DNA of 64,000 nucleotides from Hyphomicrobiales bacterium (GCA_021775475.1 JAJFHS010000039.1:62001-126000), one strand, 5' to 3'; shown: positions 42,451 to 53,200, counted from the first letter of the stretch. Program-made: numbers and translations. The notes: generated by a model from the letters alone, not told the origin.

Positions 42451-42480
42451 CAAGCGGCGGTAATTTTACACCGCCGTTTG
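42451..42480 (+). terminator. Intrinsic terminator after the Met-rich protein gene
   Basis: CAA-g-CGGCGGT (42451-42461) pairs with ACCGCCG-t-TTG (42470-42480): seven GC-rich pairs plus an outer three, an 8-base loop, followed by TATGTTTAT. It separates the Met-rich gene from the SCO gene. Confidence 0.65.
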
Positions 42481-42505
42481 TATGTTTATACTCTGGAGAT
42501 CATGA

Positions 42506-43192
42506 ATGAAAAAACTGATAGCATATGGATTTAGTTTGCTTCTTGTCGTGACGGTCATGACCCCGGCCTCGGCTCACTCAATGAAGAGCCTCGAAAAACA
42601 ACTCTACGACACGGAAAAATACTTCCAACCCTTCAACAAGGAAGCGCCGGATTTTACGCTTCAGGACGCTGATCGCAAGACCATCAGCCTGGCTGATTTG
42701 CGCGGCAAGGTTGTCATCGTGCATTTCATCTATACGAACTGCCCTGACGTTTGCCCGTTGCACGCGGAACGCATCGCAGAGATTCAAGAGATGATCAACC
42801 TGACTCCTATGCGCGATCTGGTGCAGTTCATTACCATCACCACCGATCCAAAAAACGACACCCCGGAGGTCATGCGGTCTTACGGAAAAGCCCATGGGTT
42901 AGATACTGTAAATTGGATGTTCCTAACTAGTGGTTCAGACAACCTAGCAACTACTCGACAACTCGTCGAACGTTTTGGCCACAAGTTCACGAAATCGGAT
43001 GACGGTTATCAGGTTCACAGTGTGGTCACACATGTGATCGACAAACAGGGCCGATGGCGTGCTAATTTCCATGGCCTCAAATTCCAACCAGTAAACTTTG
43101 TCCAATTTGTAAATGCCTTGACCAATGATTTCCATGAAGCAAACGAACAACAAGATCAAGGCATATGGGAAAAATTAAGGAGCATGTTCTAG
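42506..43192 (+). CDS. SCO1/SenC/PrrC-family copper chaperone
   Basis: 228 residues with a signal peptide (LIAYGFSLLLVVTVMTPASA). The redoxin fold has the copper/redox motif NCPDVCPLHAERIAEI (Cys-x3-Cys) and the distal His in HSVVTHVIDKQGR; the ITTDPKNDTPEV segment is typical. SCO proteins deliver copper to the CuA site of cytochrome oxidase or handle periplasmic thiols. The C-terminal region (FVNALTNDFHEANEQQDQGI) is longer than usual. Next gene starts directly after the stop codon. Confidence 0.85.
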   Translation: MKKLIAYGFSLLLVVTVMTPASAHSMKSLEKQLYDTEKYFQPFNKEAPDFTLQDADRKTISLADLRGKVVIVHFIYTNCPDVCPLHAERIAEIQEMINLTPMRDLVQFITITTDPKNDTPEVMRSYGKAHGLDTVNWMFLTSGSDNLATTRQLVERFGHKFTKSDDGYQVHSVVTHVIDKQGRWRANFHGLKFQPVNFVQFVNALTNDFHEANEQQDQGIWEKLRSMF

Positions 43193-43717
43193 GTGGGCAA
43201 TTTAATTCTTTCAACTTCCAATGACCAGTGCGCTGGTACACAATTGATTGGCGGAAACTGGTTAAGCGTGATGCGCCGTTACCTGACTTTTACCGCTGTT
43301 GCCAATCTTGTGTGGGAAACTCTCCAATTACCCCTGTATACCATCTGGCTTGAAGCAGAGGCTGGTATGATCCTGTTTGCCGTGGTGCACTGCACCGCTG
43401 GCGACATATTGATCGCAACGTCAGCACTTGTTTTGGCACTCAGCCTTACCGGTTCATCTGCGTGGCCACTCATCGGGCATCGCAAAGTAGTCATTTTCAC
43501 CATAACCATGGGTCTAGTATACACGATTTTTAGTGAATGGCTGAACACCGAGGTTCGCGAAAGCTGGGCGTACTCAGAACTCATGCCGACATTACCGATA
43601 CTGGGCACGGGATTGTCTCCAATTGCCCAGTGGATTGTCATTCCTCTCGCTGCCTTTTGGTGGGCACGTTTGTCGTCTCCTGTTTTTCTCCAACCGATAA
43701 AGGAAACTCCGTTATGA
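43193..43717 (+). CDS. Membrane protein of unknown function
   Basis: 174 residues from GTG 43193, immediately after the SCO stop; ATG 43271 (MRRYLTFTAVANLVWETLQL) is a plausible alternative start. Four hydrophobic helices are visible, with VWETLQLPLYTIWLEAEAG, VVHCTAGDILIATSALVLAL and VYTIFSEWLNTEVRESWAYS. Conserved acidic and aromatic residues lie within the membrane. I do not recognise a family. Context (SCO before, cupredoxin-like after) suggests a metal or oxidase-related membrane role. Confidence 0.7.
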   Translation: MGNLILSTSNDQCAGTQLIGGNWLSVMRRYLTFTAVANLVWETLQLPLYTIWLEAEAGMILFAVVHCTAGDILIATSALVLALSLTGSSAWPLIGHRKVVIFTITMGLVYTIFSEWLNTEVRESWAYSELMPTLPILGTGLSPIAQWIVIPLAAFWWARLSSPVFLQPIKETPL

Positions 43718-44172
43718 AAAAGTCTCTTATTGCCATCGCTGCTATCGGCGTTGGTTTGTATTCCGGTCCGGTCCTCGCGCAAAAAGCCACCGTGATCGAG
43801 TTGACCCAGACACCGTGCCAGTTTCTCGAATCCGAGAACGGTGTTGATCAAGGGTTTACCAGCACTAAGAAAGCAGACTGCGATTCTATCAATGCCAAAA
43901 CAGGAAGCAAACGTCTGGGTGAAGCCAAGGTTCTTGATCTTAAACCCGGCAAGTACATTTTCCGGGTCACTAATAAGAACGTACCTTATCCGTTGGGGTT
44001 CTGGTTGCGGGGCGATGGCCTGATCAACCGGGCCAGACTGCCGAGTGTTTCCGGCGGCGGTCTTACTCTGGGTTCAACCCAGGAGTACGCCATCACTTTA
44101 AAGGAAGGCGAATATGTTTACTCCTGCCCGTTGAATCCAACCCCCAATTATAAATTGACCGTTCGGAAGTGA
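43714..44172 (+). CDS. Exported cupredoxin-like protein
   Basis: 152 residues from ATG 43714 (AGGA nearby; overlaps the upstream stop by four bases). Signal peptide SLIAIAAIGVGLYSGPVLA. The mature protein has strands ending YVYSCPLNPTPNYKLTVRK, which resembles a plastocyanin-like fold. However, the usual type-1 copper set (His, Cys, His, Met) is not complete: no His lies after the Cys. Two further cysteines (TPCQFLES and KKADCDSI) may form a disulfide. It may bind copper through Cys/Met or act only structurally. Confidence 0.6.
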   Translation: MKKSLIAIAAIGVGLYSGPVLAQKATVIELTQTPCQFLESENGVDQGFTSTKKADCDSINAKTGSKRLGEAKVLDLKPGKYIFRVTNKNVPYPLGFWLRGDGLINRARLPSVSGGGLTLGSTQEYAITLKEGEYVYSCPLNPTPNYKLTVRK

Positions 44173-44215
44173 ACCAACCAATAACCTCTAACGAAGATTT
44201 TGAAAGAGACTTAAA

Positions 44216-45112
44216 ATGAACAGCCAAAAACTCAAATTTGCACTTTTTTTCGTTGTAACCATCCTGACGACCGGTTTCAGCGCTATTTACCAGACCTCCT
44301 CAGCACAAACCAGTGTATCCGAACTGATTGGGCGTACTGATTTTCACGGTATTTCAGTTGATCCGAAAGATTCATCGCGGATTTATCTCGCCACCCATCA
44401 TGGTCTTTTTGTTATCACACCAGACGGTAAAGCAGAACGGGCATCCGATATGAGTGCTGATTTTATGGGATTCACACCTCATCCCAGCGATTCTGCTACC
44501 ATTTACGCTAGTGGCCATCCTTCTGGCGGTGGCAATCTGGGCATCATAATTTCGAACGATAAAGGAAAAACCTGGAAAAAACTTGCCGATGGTGTTGGCG
44601 GTCCGGTTGATTTTCATCAGATGGATGTGAGTAAGGCAGACCCGAACGTGATGATAGGGAATTCCCGTGGTCTCCAGATAAGCAAAGACGCAGGACGCTC
44701 GTGGAAAATGGTTGGTCCCGCTCCCAACGGCACGATAGATATTGCAGCTTCTGGCAAGGATGCAGACACGATCTATGCAGCCACACAAGGAGGGATTGTC
44801 AGGAGTGTGGACGGTGGAAAATCCTGGACGATTGCGCATTTACTTAAACGTACCGCAACCATGATCGATGTTGCCTCCGACGGCAGACTTTATGCATTTC
44901 AGATTGGTACCGGCCTGATTAGAACTTCAGAGAACGCAATGGACTGGAGATTGGTGAGCAATGACTTTGGTAATGAATTTATCCTTCACTTCACTATTGA
45001 TCCGTCAAACCAGAAAAACATGTACGCAGTCACATTCAGCCAGCAAACACGCGGGCTGTCGATCATTGCCAGTAGTGATGGCGGTGTAACCTGGAAAACG
45101 CTTGGTAAGTAA
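44216..45112 (+). CDS. Exported BNR-repeat (sialidase-like propeller) protein
   Basis: 298 residues with a signal peptide (FALFFVVTILTTGFSAIYQT). BNR/Asp-box repeats are visible: ISNDKGKTWKKL, ISKDAGRSWKMV, SVDGGKSWTIAH, SSDGGVTWKTL. This matches the F510_1955-type family commonly found next to SCO and cytochrome genes in metal-resistance clusters. It forms a beta-propeller in the periplasm; no glycosidase catalytic set can be assigned. Linked to the downstream cytochrome c gene with no gap. Confidence 0.82.
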   Translation: MNSQKLKFALFFVVTILTTGFSAIYQTSSAQTSVSELIGRTDFHGISVDPKDSSRIYLATHHGLFVITPDGKAERASDMSADFMGFTPHPSDSATIYASGHPSGGGNLGIIISNDKGKTWKKLADGVGGPVDFHQMDVSKADPNVMIGNSRGLQISKDAGRSWKMVGPAPNGTIDIAASGKDADTIYAATQGGIVRSVDGGKSWTIAHLLKRTATMIDVASDGRLYAFQIGTGLIRTSENAMDWRLVSNDFGNEFILHFTIDPSNQKNMYAVTFSQQTRGLSIIASSDGGVTWKTLGK

Positions 45113-45116
45113 TGAG

Positions 45117-45605
45117 ATGATGGATATCAAAACCGTGTTGGTGGCAATCAGCACAATTCTGCTGATTGCCGGCATCGCAACGGGAGTTTTTATATGGTCT
45201 GATCGCCCGACATCCGTATCACTAAGGCCTTATGATGCAAAGACCGCGGCGATGGGGAAACGAATTTACACTGAAAATTGTGCGTCGTGTCACGGGATTA
45301 ATCTAAAAGGACAACCCAACTGGACCGACCGCAATTCAGCGGGCAAACTGCCTGCCCCTCCCCATGATCCATCCGGGCATACCTGGCACCATGGTGACAA
45401 GATATTGTTTGATCTTACCAAGTTTGGAACGGCAAAATTTATCGGTGGCGATTATAAATCCGATATGCTGCCGTTTGAAGGCGTGCTCAGCGACGAGGAA
45501 ATAATCGCTGCCTTATCCTATATCAAAAGCACCTGGCCAAAAGAAATGCAGAAAAGACACGATCTGCTCAATGAAAGCCTGCGCCAACAGGAAGCACAGA
45601 ATTGA
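45117..45605 (+). CDS. Membrane-anchored c-type cytochrome
   Basis: About 162 residues from ATG 45117 (TTG 45102 is in frame). One N-terminal helix (TVLVAISTILLIAGIATGVF) anchors a monohaem domain with CASCHG and a Met ligand in SDMLPFEGVLSDEEI, followed by IIAALSYIKSTWP. It follows the BNR gene directly. It could take electrons from the multicopper or thiol system and pass them to a terminal oxidase. The histidine-rich stretch HTWHHGDK is notable. Confidence 0.85.
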   Translation: MMDIKTVLVAISTILLIAGIATGVFIWSDRPTSVSLRPYDAKTAAMGKRIYTENCASCHGINLKGQPNWTDRNSAGKLPAPPHDPSGHTWHHGDKILFDLTKFGTAKFIGGDYKSDMLPFEGVLSDEEIIAALSYIKSTWPKEMQKRHDLLNESLRQQEAQN

Positions 45606-45681
45606 AATCGGTCACTCAGGGAATAGGATAATGGAAAACGGGTACTACAAGAAAATACTTTTTCGCAGGAGAAGCAGATAG

Positions 45682-46422
45682 ATGTTTGAACTTTCCAATA
45701 TTGGCCTCTTCACAGCTTTCGCCGCCGGGATAATTTCATTTGTTTCTCCTTGCGTTCTTCCTCTTGTACCAGCTTACGTGTCCTATATTTCCGGACAAAC
45801 TACATCAGATCAAGCTGCCACTGAAACCGCTGGGCGCAGGATTTCAGCCTTTGGCCTTAGTGTTTGTTTCGTTCTGGGTTTCTCAACAGTGTTCATTCTC
45901 CTGGGTGCAGGAGCGAGCCTGCTTGGAAGGATGCTTTTAGCCTATCGCTATGAACTTAATATTGTTGGTGGCGCTATCGTAATATTATTTGGCGTCTTTA
46001 TGTTAGGCGTATTCAGACCGGCGTGGCTCCAACGCGATTTACGATTTCATATGGACATTCCCGGTGGAAAACCACTTTCCGCCTACGTTCTCGGGCTTGC
46101 GTTCGCTTTCGGCTGGACCCCCTGCATTGGGCCGATCCTTGGGGCTATTCTCACCGTCAACGCAGCTTCTGCATCGGTATCGGATGGCGTTACTCTGCTG
46201 ACTATCTATTCTCTTGGGCTTGGTGTCCCATTTCTGGCAACAGCAATTTTTACAGAAAAAGCGGCACGGGGATTGAAAAAACTCGGCCGGACTGGGCGTT
46301 ATTTTCAAATCGCGGCGGGAGGAATCATGATCTTAATGGGCGTTGCAATGATAACGGGAGATTTGAACAGATTCTCATACTGGATACTGGAAGCTTTCCC
46401 GGCACTGGGACAAATCGGATAA
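45682..46422 (+). CDS. ccdA: Thiol:disulfide interchange membrane protein CcdA
   Basis: 246 residues, six membrane helices. The two redox cysteines are in SPCVLPLVPAYVSYISG and FGWTPCIGPILGAIL, as in CcdA (DsbD core). It moves reducing power from cytoplasmic thioredoxin to periplasmic partners, here probably the CcmG/TlpA proteins at 40369 and 41040, which supports cytochrome c assembly. It is the last gene of the cluster; the 283-bp gap after it ends in the bidirectional terminator at 46654. Confidence 0.9.
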   Translation: MFELSNIGLFTAFAAGIISFVSPCVLPLVPAYVSYISGQTTSDQAATETAGRRISAFGLSVCFVLGFSTVFILLGAGASLLGRMLLAYRYELNIVGGAIVILFGVFMLGVFRPAWLQRDLRFHMDIPGGKPLSAYVLGLAFAFGWTPCIGPILGAILTVNAASASVSDGVTLLTIYSLGLGVPFLATAIFTEKAARGLKKLGRTGRYFQIAAGGIMILMGVAMITGDLNRFSYWILEAFPALGQIG

Positions 46423-46653
46423 TTTTCGATGGATTCTGCCCGATTGTATGTACATACATAGTCGTGGGCGCACTCTCATCTATCTGGCCTGTGTGTGCAG
46501 CATAATTTTGCTGCTGGCCCTGATGAAATCCGTGGGTCGACGCCCTATCACGGTATTGATCTTTTTGCTCGGACAACACCTCGGGTTTGGCCTATCCCGG
46601 TTATATGTATGGGAATTGTGATGTTGAGACATTGCAAATGTTTATTATCGTGA

Positions 46654-46687
46654 CAGAAGCCGCAGGAGATTAACACTGCGGCTTCTG
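46654..46687. terminator. Bidirectional terminator between ccdA and the chemoreceptor gene
   Basis: CAGAAGCCGCAG (46654-46665) pairs with CTGCGGCTTCTG (46676-46687), 12 perfect pairs and a 10-base loop. On plus it is followed by CAATTTTG. On minus it follows the chemoreceptor stop at 46706. Confidence 0.78.
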
Positions 46688-46705
46688 CAATTTTGTAGCG
46701 CAAGC

Positions 46706-48838
46706 TCAGCCGGCACGGATTTGGCTGATGAATTTGGTAACTTCGGTTTTCATCATCTCCGCTTGTTTGGAAAGTTCGCCGGCAGCCGACATCACCTGGC
46801 TGGAGGCAGCTCCGGCCTCCTGAGAGGCCTGACTGACACCGGTAATATTGCGGGTGACTTCCTCTGTGCCTGAAGCTGCTTCCTGCACGTTACGGGCAAT
46901 TTCCTGAGTAGCCGCACCCTGCTCCGCCATCGACGCGGCAATTGCCGCTGAGGTTTCATCCACCTGACGGATAACATCGCCGATAGCGGAAATGGAAACA
47001 ACCGCCTGTTTGGTGGCACTCTGAATTTGGTCAACCTGCTCGCCAATTTGCTCGGTTGCTTTGCCGGTTTGATTGGCCAGTTCCTTGACCTCGCCGGCCA
47101 CCACCGCAAATCCCTTGCCGGCCTCTCCAGCCCGCGCTGATTCAATGGTGGCATTAAGAGCGAGCAGGTTGGTTTGTTCAGCTATGTCCGAGATGATCCT
47201 GATCACTTCACCGATCTTGTCGGCAGTGTTCGCCAGAGCTTCCATCTGGGTGCCGGTTTCCTCGACGTCCGTCACCGCCTGTTTGGCAGACGCAGATGCC
47301 TGGGTTACCTGCTGGTTAATCTCGGAAATTGAATGTGACATTTCCTCAGATGCCGCTGCAACAGTCTGCACATTGGTTGCAGCCTCTTCAGATGCAGCCG
47401 AGACTGCAGCCGACTGGCTGCTGGTTTCCTCGGCAATGCTGGACATCGACTGGGCCGTGGAATTCAGTTCTGTCGAAGCCGCCGAAACTGCGTCGATAAT
47501 CCCGCCGACACTGGAGTCGAAATTATCGGCCAGTTCATTCATCATTTTACGTTTTTCTTCTTCAGCACGCCCTTTTTGAGCCTCCTGATCGGCTTCAAGT
47601 TCCTTGTTCCTGATGGCGTTTTCCTTGAACACCTGCACTGCTGCGGCCATATCACCTATCTCATCACCCCGCTCCTGGCCGGTCACCTCGGTATCAAGAT
47701 TGCCGTCGGCCAGATTTGTCATGGCAGTGGTCATGTTTACTACCGGATTGGCAATGGCACGAGTGGTGAAAAATGCAATAACTGCCCCGATAAGTACACC
47801 GGCAAACAGCAACACCCACTCAATACTTACCAAATTTTCTATATCAGCCGCTGAGGTTTTGGCATCAGTATTCAGCAGTTTGAGCTGATTATCCACCATG
47901 CCACCGTTGCGGATACCATCAGTTCCTTTCGGCCCGCTGAGAATTGTCAGCAATGCGCCAGCGCGCGGAGCTGCCTCAGTTACCAATAAATAGTTGGCCA
48001 TATTCCATTTTTTTGAACCGCGAATTTCAAACATCTTTGGTGGTAATGGGGCAAATTCAGCGCGGGCTGCCGTTAGTTTTTTCATTGCAGCCTGCTGTTT
48101 CGACGACAATTTAGCAGAAATTTGTTTAAGACTGGCAAAACGTTTGCCGTTTTTATCCCATAGTCCGTTGAAGTTATCTGCGAATTTTTGATTGCCGGTC
48201 AACAGGAATGCCCTGATATTGGCAAGTCCTACAGCAAATGACCCTCGGAAGTCAGCCATATAGCCCAGATACTTAATCCGCTCGGCAGGTATGCCGCTGT
48301 CATTTTCTGCATTTTTTAATTCGGCATCAATTATTGCGGTGATCGACTGCAAAATAACTTTGGCCCGTGGTGCGGCGTCTTTTACCAGGATCACTGTGGC
48401 GGGTTGCTCATCCTTGCTGCGAGCGATTTTCTCAACCTTTGCCTGGGCGATTTCAAATTCCGCCAGAGTTTTGTTAAAACTTTTCAACTTTTTGATATTA
48501 GCAGGGTTCGTCCACGACTTTGAGTATGTGTTGAGCTCTGCCTTTATCTTTGCGATATCTGCCCAAACATTCGCGCGTTCAGTTTTAAAGGCCTTGTTAC
48601 CTGTCAGCATAAACCCGCGCAAAGATGCCAGCGAGGCATTAATATCATTGACCATTTTCGCAGAGGCCTGGGCCGTCGGCATACGTAAATTCACAATCCG
48701 GTCTGAGTTGGCGTCAACCTCTTTCACCAGCCAGACAGTTGTTCCTACTGCAGCCACCAGCAACAACACAAGAATGGCAAATCCGCCGTACAGGCGATGT
48801 GAAATTTTCAGTTTATTGAAGAATTTGAGCGGGTTCAT
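46706..48838 (-). CDS. Methyl-accepting chemotaxis protein (chemoreceptor)
   Basis: 710 residues from ATG 48838 (TGGAGACAACA upstream; longer start rejected). N-terminal helix ([20 protein letters not shown]), a large helical periplasmic domain (about 35-335, HBM-like), a second membrane helix ([20 protein letters not shown]), a HAMP domain, and the cytoplasmic signalling tip with [20 protein letters not shown]. The last 40 residues have no CheR-binding pentapeptide. It directs swimming in response to an unknown small molecule. The N-terminus is closely similar to the short ORF at 53977. Confidence 0.93.
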   Translation of the reverse strand: MNPLKFFNKLKISHRLYGGFAILVLLLVAAVGTTVWLVKEVDANSDRIVNLRMPTAQASAKMVNDINASLASLRGFMLTGNKAFKTERANVWADIAKIKAELNTYSKSWTNPANIKKLKSFNKTLAEFEIAQAKVEKIARSKDEQPATVILVKDAAPRAKVILQSITAIIDAELKNAENDSGIPAERIKYLGYMADFRGSFAVGLANIRAFLLTGNQKFADNFNGLWDKNGKRFASLKQISAKLSSKQQAAMKKLTAARAEFAPLPPKMFEIRGSKKWNMANYLLVTEAAPRAGALLTILSGPKGTDGIRNGGMVDNQLKLLNTDAKTSAADIENLVSIEWVLLFAGVLIGAVIAFFTTRAIANPVVNMTTAMTNLADGNLDTEVTGQERGDEIGDMAAAVQVFKENAIRNKELEADQEAQKGRAEEEKRKMMNELADNFDSSVGGIIDAVSAASTELNSTAQSMSSIAEETSSQSAAVSAASEEAATNVQTVAAASEEMSHSISEINQQVTQASASAKQAVTDVEETGTQMEALANTADKIGEVIRIISDIAEQTNLLALNATIESARAGEAGKGFAVVAGEVKELANQTGKATEQIGEQVDQIQSATKQAVVSISAIGDVIRQVDETSAAIAASMAEQGAATQEIARNVQEAASGTEEVTRNITGVSQASQEAGAASSQVMSAAGELSKQAEMMKTEVTKFISQIRAG

Positions 48839-49165
48839 TGTTGTCTCCAGACATTGCAAATTTGTAGTCGGAATAATTTGAGATTTGAGTCATGTGATCA
48901 GGTCAATATTCATTGTAATCAATTTTAAGAATTTGACCTCAAAAGCCTCATATTCATGAGTATGACAAGTGCGGCGATATGATTATTTAAGCGTGCATTT
49001 AACGTGTGCTTTCCCTTGTTTTTGAGTGAATTTAGTATGCGGACAACCGCATTGACGGAATATTTCAGGCTAGTCATTGTTCGTCACCTTATTATTGCAA
49101 CGCTCATTCAACGTCCCATTGAGCATTACGCCAGTTTTTAAACATTTGCGAAAATAATGAGTAAT
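48839..49165. other. Intergenic region between chemoreceptor and small hypothetical gene
   Basis: AT-rich, 327 bp, with no convincing ORF. It must hold the chemoreceptor promoter and the 3' end of the 49166-49528 gene. No dyad like those at 49796 and 54193 is present. Confidence 0.5.
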
Positions 49166-49528
49166 TCATTCCTCCGCATTATAAGCAAAAATGTCATATA
49201 GAATTTTGCAGTCAGGTTCTGTATTTAACACCTGAGGAAGAGTTATTTGCGTTGTTATGCAAATGGATTTGTATAAATTTGTAATTTTTATAATATCAAT
49301 ATTGCTTTGGGGATTACATACATTCAATAAATTATTTAAACTAATCCACGCGTCCTTTAAATTAAGGATCAACTCGTTGTTGGTTTCCTTATATATTAGA
49401 TCTAATTCATCAATCGTCCTGGTTGAGAGTGATTTTAATTCAACCAGACCATTAGATATTTTACCAGCAAGAATAAGCTGGCGCGTGCTCGTATTGTTTC
49501 GAACTCTATCGCGTATACGTGGATGCAT
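49166..49528 (-). CDS. Small helical protein of unknown function
   Basis: 120 residues from ATG 49528, chosen because GGAGG sits seven bases upstream; the frame runs back to 49555. All-helical look (ELKSLSTRTIDELDLIYKET, NNELILNLKDAWISLNNLLN), with no membrane segment or signal. Base composition is much more AT-rich than the neighbouring chemoreceptor gene. Upstream lies the AT-rich promoter repeat with palindrome CATAGTACACCTGTACTATG, so it may share control with the globin-GGDEF operon. No family recognised. Confidence 0.6.
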   Translation of the reverse strand: MHPRIRDRVRNNTSTRQLILAGKISNGLVELKSLSTRTIDELDLIYKETNNELILNLKDAWISLNNLLNVCNPQSNIDIIKITNLYKSICITTQITLPQVLNTEPDCKILYDIFAYNAEE

Positions 49529-49734
49529 TCGATTGCCTCCAATTTCTATCAGCAAAATTGTGTTGTATTCCTAACTAACTAATTGTCGGAAAATCTACTG
49601 TTGTGCATCTCTGTCTGTTAAACCCCTGGTTTATGAGTGTTGGCAGCATAATCAAACACAGGAGTACACCTTAACTTCGCTGCCAATCCGCCCAACAATG
49701 TGAGATCAACTCAAATTGAATTAACTAAGCCTTA

Positions 49735-49862
49735 TACAAAATGGTAAACATTTAGTTAAATACACATAAAATTTCGAATTATCATAGTATTAATTCATAG
49801 TACACCTGTACTATGCAGTCTAACATAGTAGTATATACTATATATTACTTATATTATCTTCC
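49735..49862. repeat. AT-rich promoter repeat, copy 1
   Basis: About 125 bp that align by eye with copy 2 at 54136-54255. Shared blocks in order: TGGTAAA-ATTTAGTTAAAT-CACA, then TAGTACACCTGTACTA, then TTATATTATCTT at the end. It lies upstream of the 49166-49528 gene and beside the IS21 remnant. Confidence 0.7.
49796..49815. promoter_or_regulatory. Perfect 9+9 palindrome, LuxR-box-like operator candidate (copy 1)
   Basis: CATAGTACACCTGTACTATG: two 9-base arms around CC, 20 bp in total, the size of a lux box. The core TAGTACA-CC-TGTACTA recurs at 54193-54208. Confidence 0.6.
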
Positions 49863-49932
49863 CGTTTTATAATTTTTACTAAATTTTTACACGTGTATCG
49901 GGAAGTTGAAGTTCGCCCGAGTTGATAACGTC

Positions 49933-50184
49933 CTACATTCGGAATAAAAGCTTATTTTTGGGGCGAGTCTGATCGTCCGCTAAAATCTGATCGATAATAC
50001 CGGTGAATGGTCCCAGCCTGGGACGCAGCACAGCTTGTTTGCGCCGATAGCCAGACAGAACAGAATGTAAAAGAGCCCTTGAAACCGTCCGCCGGTTAAC
50101 ACCAAATTTACGTGCCGCCTCGCGCTGGCTCAACCCGTCATGATGACAAGAAAGCCGAAATACAATGATATAAATCCACACCAT
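49933..50184 (-). pseudogene. IS21-family transposase (IstA) N-terminal remnant
   Basis: An 83-codon frame with the IstA-type helix-turn-helix (GLSQREAARKFGVNRRTVSR) and following GYRRKQAVLRPRLGPFTGII plus DQILADDQTRPKNK. It ends soon after, where an intact IstA would have another 400 or more residues, and the first residues (MVWIYIIVFRLSCHHDG) look scrambled. No istB or terminal inverted repeats are seen. It is a dead fragment marking an old insertion. Confidence 0.75.
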
Positions 50185-50258
50185 ACATCCTCAAAGCCCC
50201 TGAACGGATAAAACAAATTCAAAGGCTTAAACCGTGGTGTACTATTGCACCAGCGTCC

Positions 50259-53200
50259 TCAGTATCCGGCAACGTTTGACCAGGTTTTGAGTGCTCCGAT
50301 ATTGTGCTGATTTTTAATCCAGTCGGTAATGTTTCCGAAAGTCATCGGTTTGGCGATAAAATAACCCTGCGTCGAGCATTTCCCAATTTGCAAGAGAGCA
50401 TCCACTTGTTGCAAGGTCTCAATGCCTTCACAGACGACCCGCAATTTCATCTGTTTTGATATTGAAATCAGCGCTTTAACAATGCCCTGTTGCCGTTTGT
50501 CGTTAGTCATCCGGTCAACAGATGACTTGTCTATTTTCAGTCCTGTGATCGGCATTGTTGATAGATGTGACAACGACGCATAGCCTGTGCCAAAATCATC
50601 CAGTTCAACATGAATATTGCGCGCCCTGAACTGTTTGAGAATATCCATGGTATTGGCATTGGGATCATTCAGTATGAATGATTCCAGAAATTCCACTGTC
50701 AGAAAATGGGGTTCGATATCATATTTTCCCATGGTGTTAAAAAAGTCGTCCATGAAAGTGCTCTTTTTGAGATGTTCGGGAGAAAGGTTGACCGCCAGAC
50801 GGCCAAATTCAAGACCCTCATCAACCCAGAACCGTACCGCCTTCATGGCATATTCAAATACCTTGCATCCGATAGCAGGTGCCAGTCCGGCGGCTTCGGA
50901 TATTGCCAGGAATTCTCCGGGCGGGATCAGTCCTTTTTCCGGATGGTTCCAGCGGATCAGCGCTTCAATCCCGGTGATGGTCTCATCCTCAATATCAAGT
51001 TGGGGCTGGAAATAAAGCTCCAGATGATCAGCTTCTATTGCAATCCGCAACTCCTGCTCAATCAGCGATTCTGTATCAATTTTATCCTTCATTTTTGACG
51101 TGAAGAACTGATACCCGTCACGACCAAGCTCCTTGGTGCGGTAGAGTGCAAGGTCAGAAAAGATCATCAAGGATTCAATATCTTGTGCATCTTCTGGATA
51201 GCGCGCCACCCCGAGACTGACCGTTGGTCGCAACGTGGCCCCTTCATAGTGCAGAGGAATAGCGATTATATCGGTTAATTCCCCACAGATCGCAGCCAGG
51301 TCAGTGTCATCATTTCGCTCCACTAAAGCAATAAACTCATCGCCTCCCCAGCGGTAAGACCTGAAATTCTCAAATTCACTAGCAAGCAGGCTCATCCGCT
51401 CTGCCAGTACTTTTAGCAAATGATCACCGGCGGCATGGCCCAATGTGTCATTCACACGTTTGAAATTATCAAGATCAATCTGAATAACGGCAAATTTCTT
51501 GCCGGAATCAACAAAGGCAAATTTCTCTGCCATATCCTTCTGGCAGTGTGCCCGGTTGGCTAGTCCGGTCAGGGTGTCAAAATAGGCAATTTTCTCAAGT
51601 TGGTCCCGGGCATCCTGCAATTCCATCTCTCGCAGGTAATGGGCAGTGATGTCAGTGATCGTCGAGATGACATCGCCATTATCAAGCACCAGGTCTGATA
51701 TAATGATCTCCCGGCCATCAACAAGCTCTATTTCCCGCTCCGATTGTGCAGTATTACGCCTGCTCAGCTGCTGCTCCAGCCATTCATATTCATCCTGATC
51801 ATCCAGATTCCATATTTTATTTTCCAGTCCGGCCCGCAACATGTCTCCAAAATTAACGCCTTCCACAAGCATGCCGCGAACCGGGTGATGAAAGTCCAGA
51901 TAGGCTTCATTGGCAAGCACCAGCCGGTCATCCCTGTTCCATATGACAAAGCCATTAGCCATCGAATTAACCGATGTGACAAGATGCTGGTAAGTCTGAT
52001 CCTGGGCTTCTTTTGTTCTGCGTAAATTCCCGGCAGTGGCAATGGCTTCGGCTGACTTTTGCTCAAGGTCTGCCAGCATTTCTTCAGCTTCAGTGATATC
52101 CATATAGGTTGAGATGAAACCACCTTCAGGTAAGGGCCAGCCTTTGATCTCAAGGCTTTTTCCCTGAAGTGTAACCCTCTTGAAAGTGTGATTTTCAAAC
52201 TTTTTTGCTCGTTCAACCTTTTCACTGACAAGGGCCTCTATATCACCTTCGCCATATTCACCCCGGTGGGCGTTATGTCTGGCGATCGCCTCAAAAGTCA
52301 CCCCGATTGGAAATTCCTCTGCTGTCAAATTGCGCAATTCATAAAAGGCCGGGTTAGCGGCCTGTAATATCAGATCCTGATTGAAAACGGATATGCCGCC
52401 AGGGAAATTAATAAAGGTTGTATTCAAAATATCTACATTCCGGCGAAGCACGTCATCGGCTTTCTTGCGGGCGGTGATGTCGGTTCTGATGGCAAGATAT
52501 TGTGAGACTTTGCCTTTGGCATTTCTGAGTGGAGAAATGGTTGTATCCACCCAGTAGAAACTGCCATCCTTGGCGCGGTTTTTGAGCTCGCCATGCCAAG
52601 TTTCTCCATTTGCAATGGTTTTGTACATTTCGGTGAAAAATGATGTTGGATGATGGTCGGATTTCAGGAGCCTGTGGTTTTGACCTATTAGTTCTTCATT
52701 GCTGTATCCGGAAATCTGGGAAAACTTTTTATTGGCATAGGTAATCGTGCCGGACGTATCCGTTATCGCGGCAATCGTGTGATCGCCCAAGGCAACCAAA
52801 TGCGCATTGAGTTCTGTTTGCGATATCCTGATTGTTTCGGCAGCCTGGCTCAATTCAACTTCAATCTGCTTTCGCTTGATCACTAAAACCAGAACATCAC
52901 AGACACTTTGCAGAAATTCTATCTCCATTGTATTTTTTTGATGGCCGTGTTTGAGATAGAGATTGAGCACCCCCAGAACATTTTGATGTTCATCAAGGAG
53001 GGGAGCATTGTAATGTCCATGCGGTGACATTCCCGCAAAGCGGATCTCATGGCGATGATCAAGACAGGATGAAAACTGGATTTCTTTACTCAGTGCAGCC
53101 TTGCCGCACAAGCAACGGCCAAAAGGGACACGTGCACATAGCGTATGCAACTGAGGGCTTAATTCATGAGAAGCCGTCAGGATAAGAACATCACTATCTT

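Noticed and set aside
49790-49860. Short AT-rich repeats as a replication origin or CRISPR-like array
   Set aside because: There are no DnaA boxes in series and no regular repeat-spacer pattern; the conserved element is a single palindrome.
50236-50253. TGGTG/CACCA dyad downstream of the GGDEF-EAL gene as terminator
   Set aside because: Five-base arms with an eight-base loop and no T-run; too weak to call.
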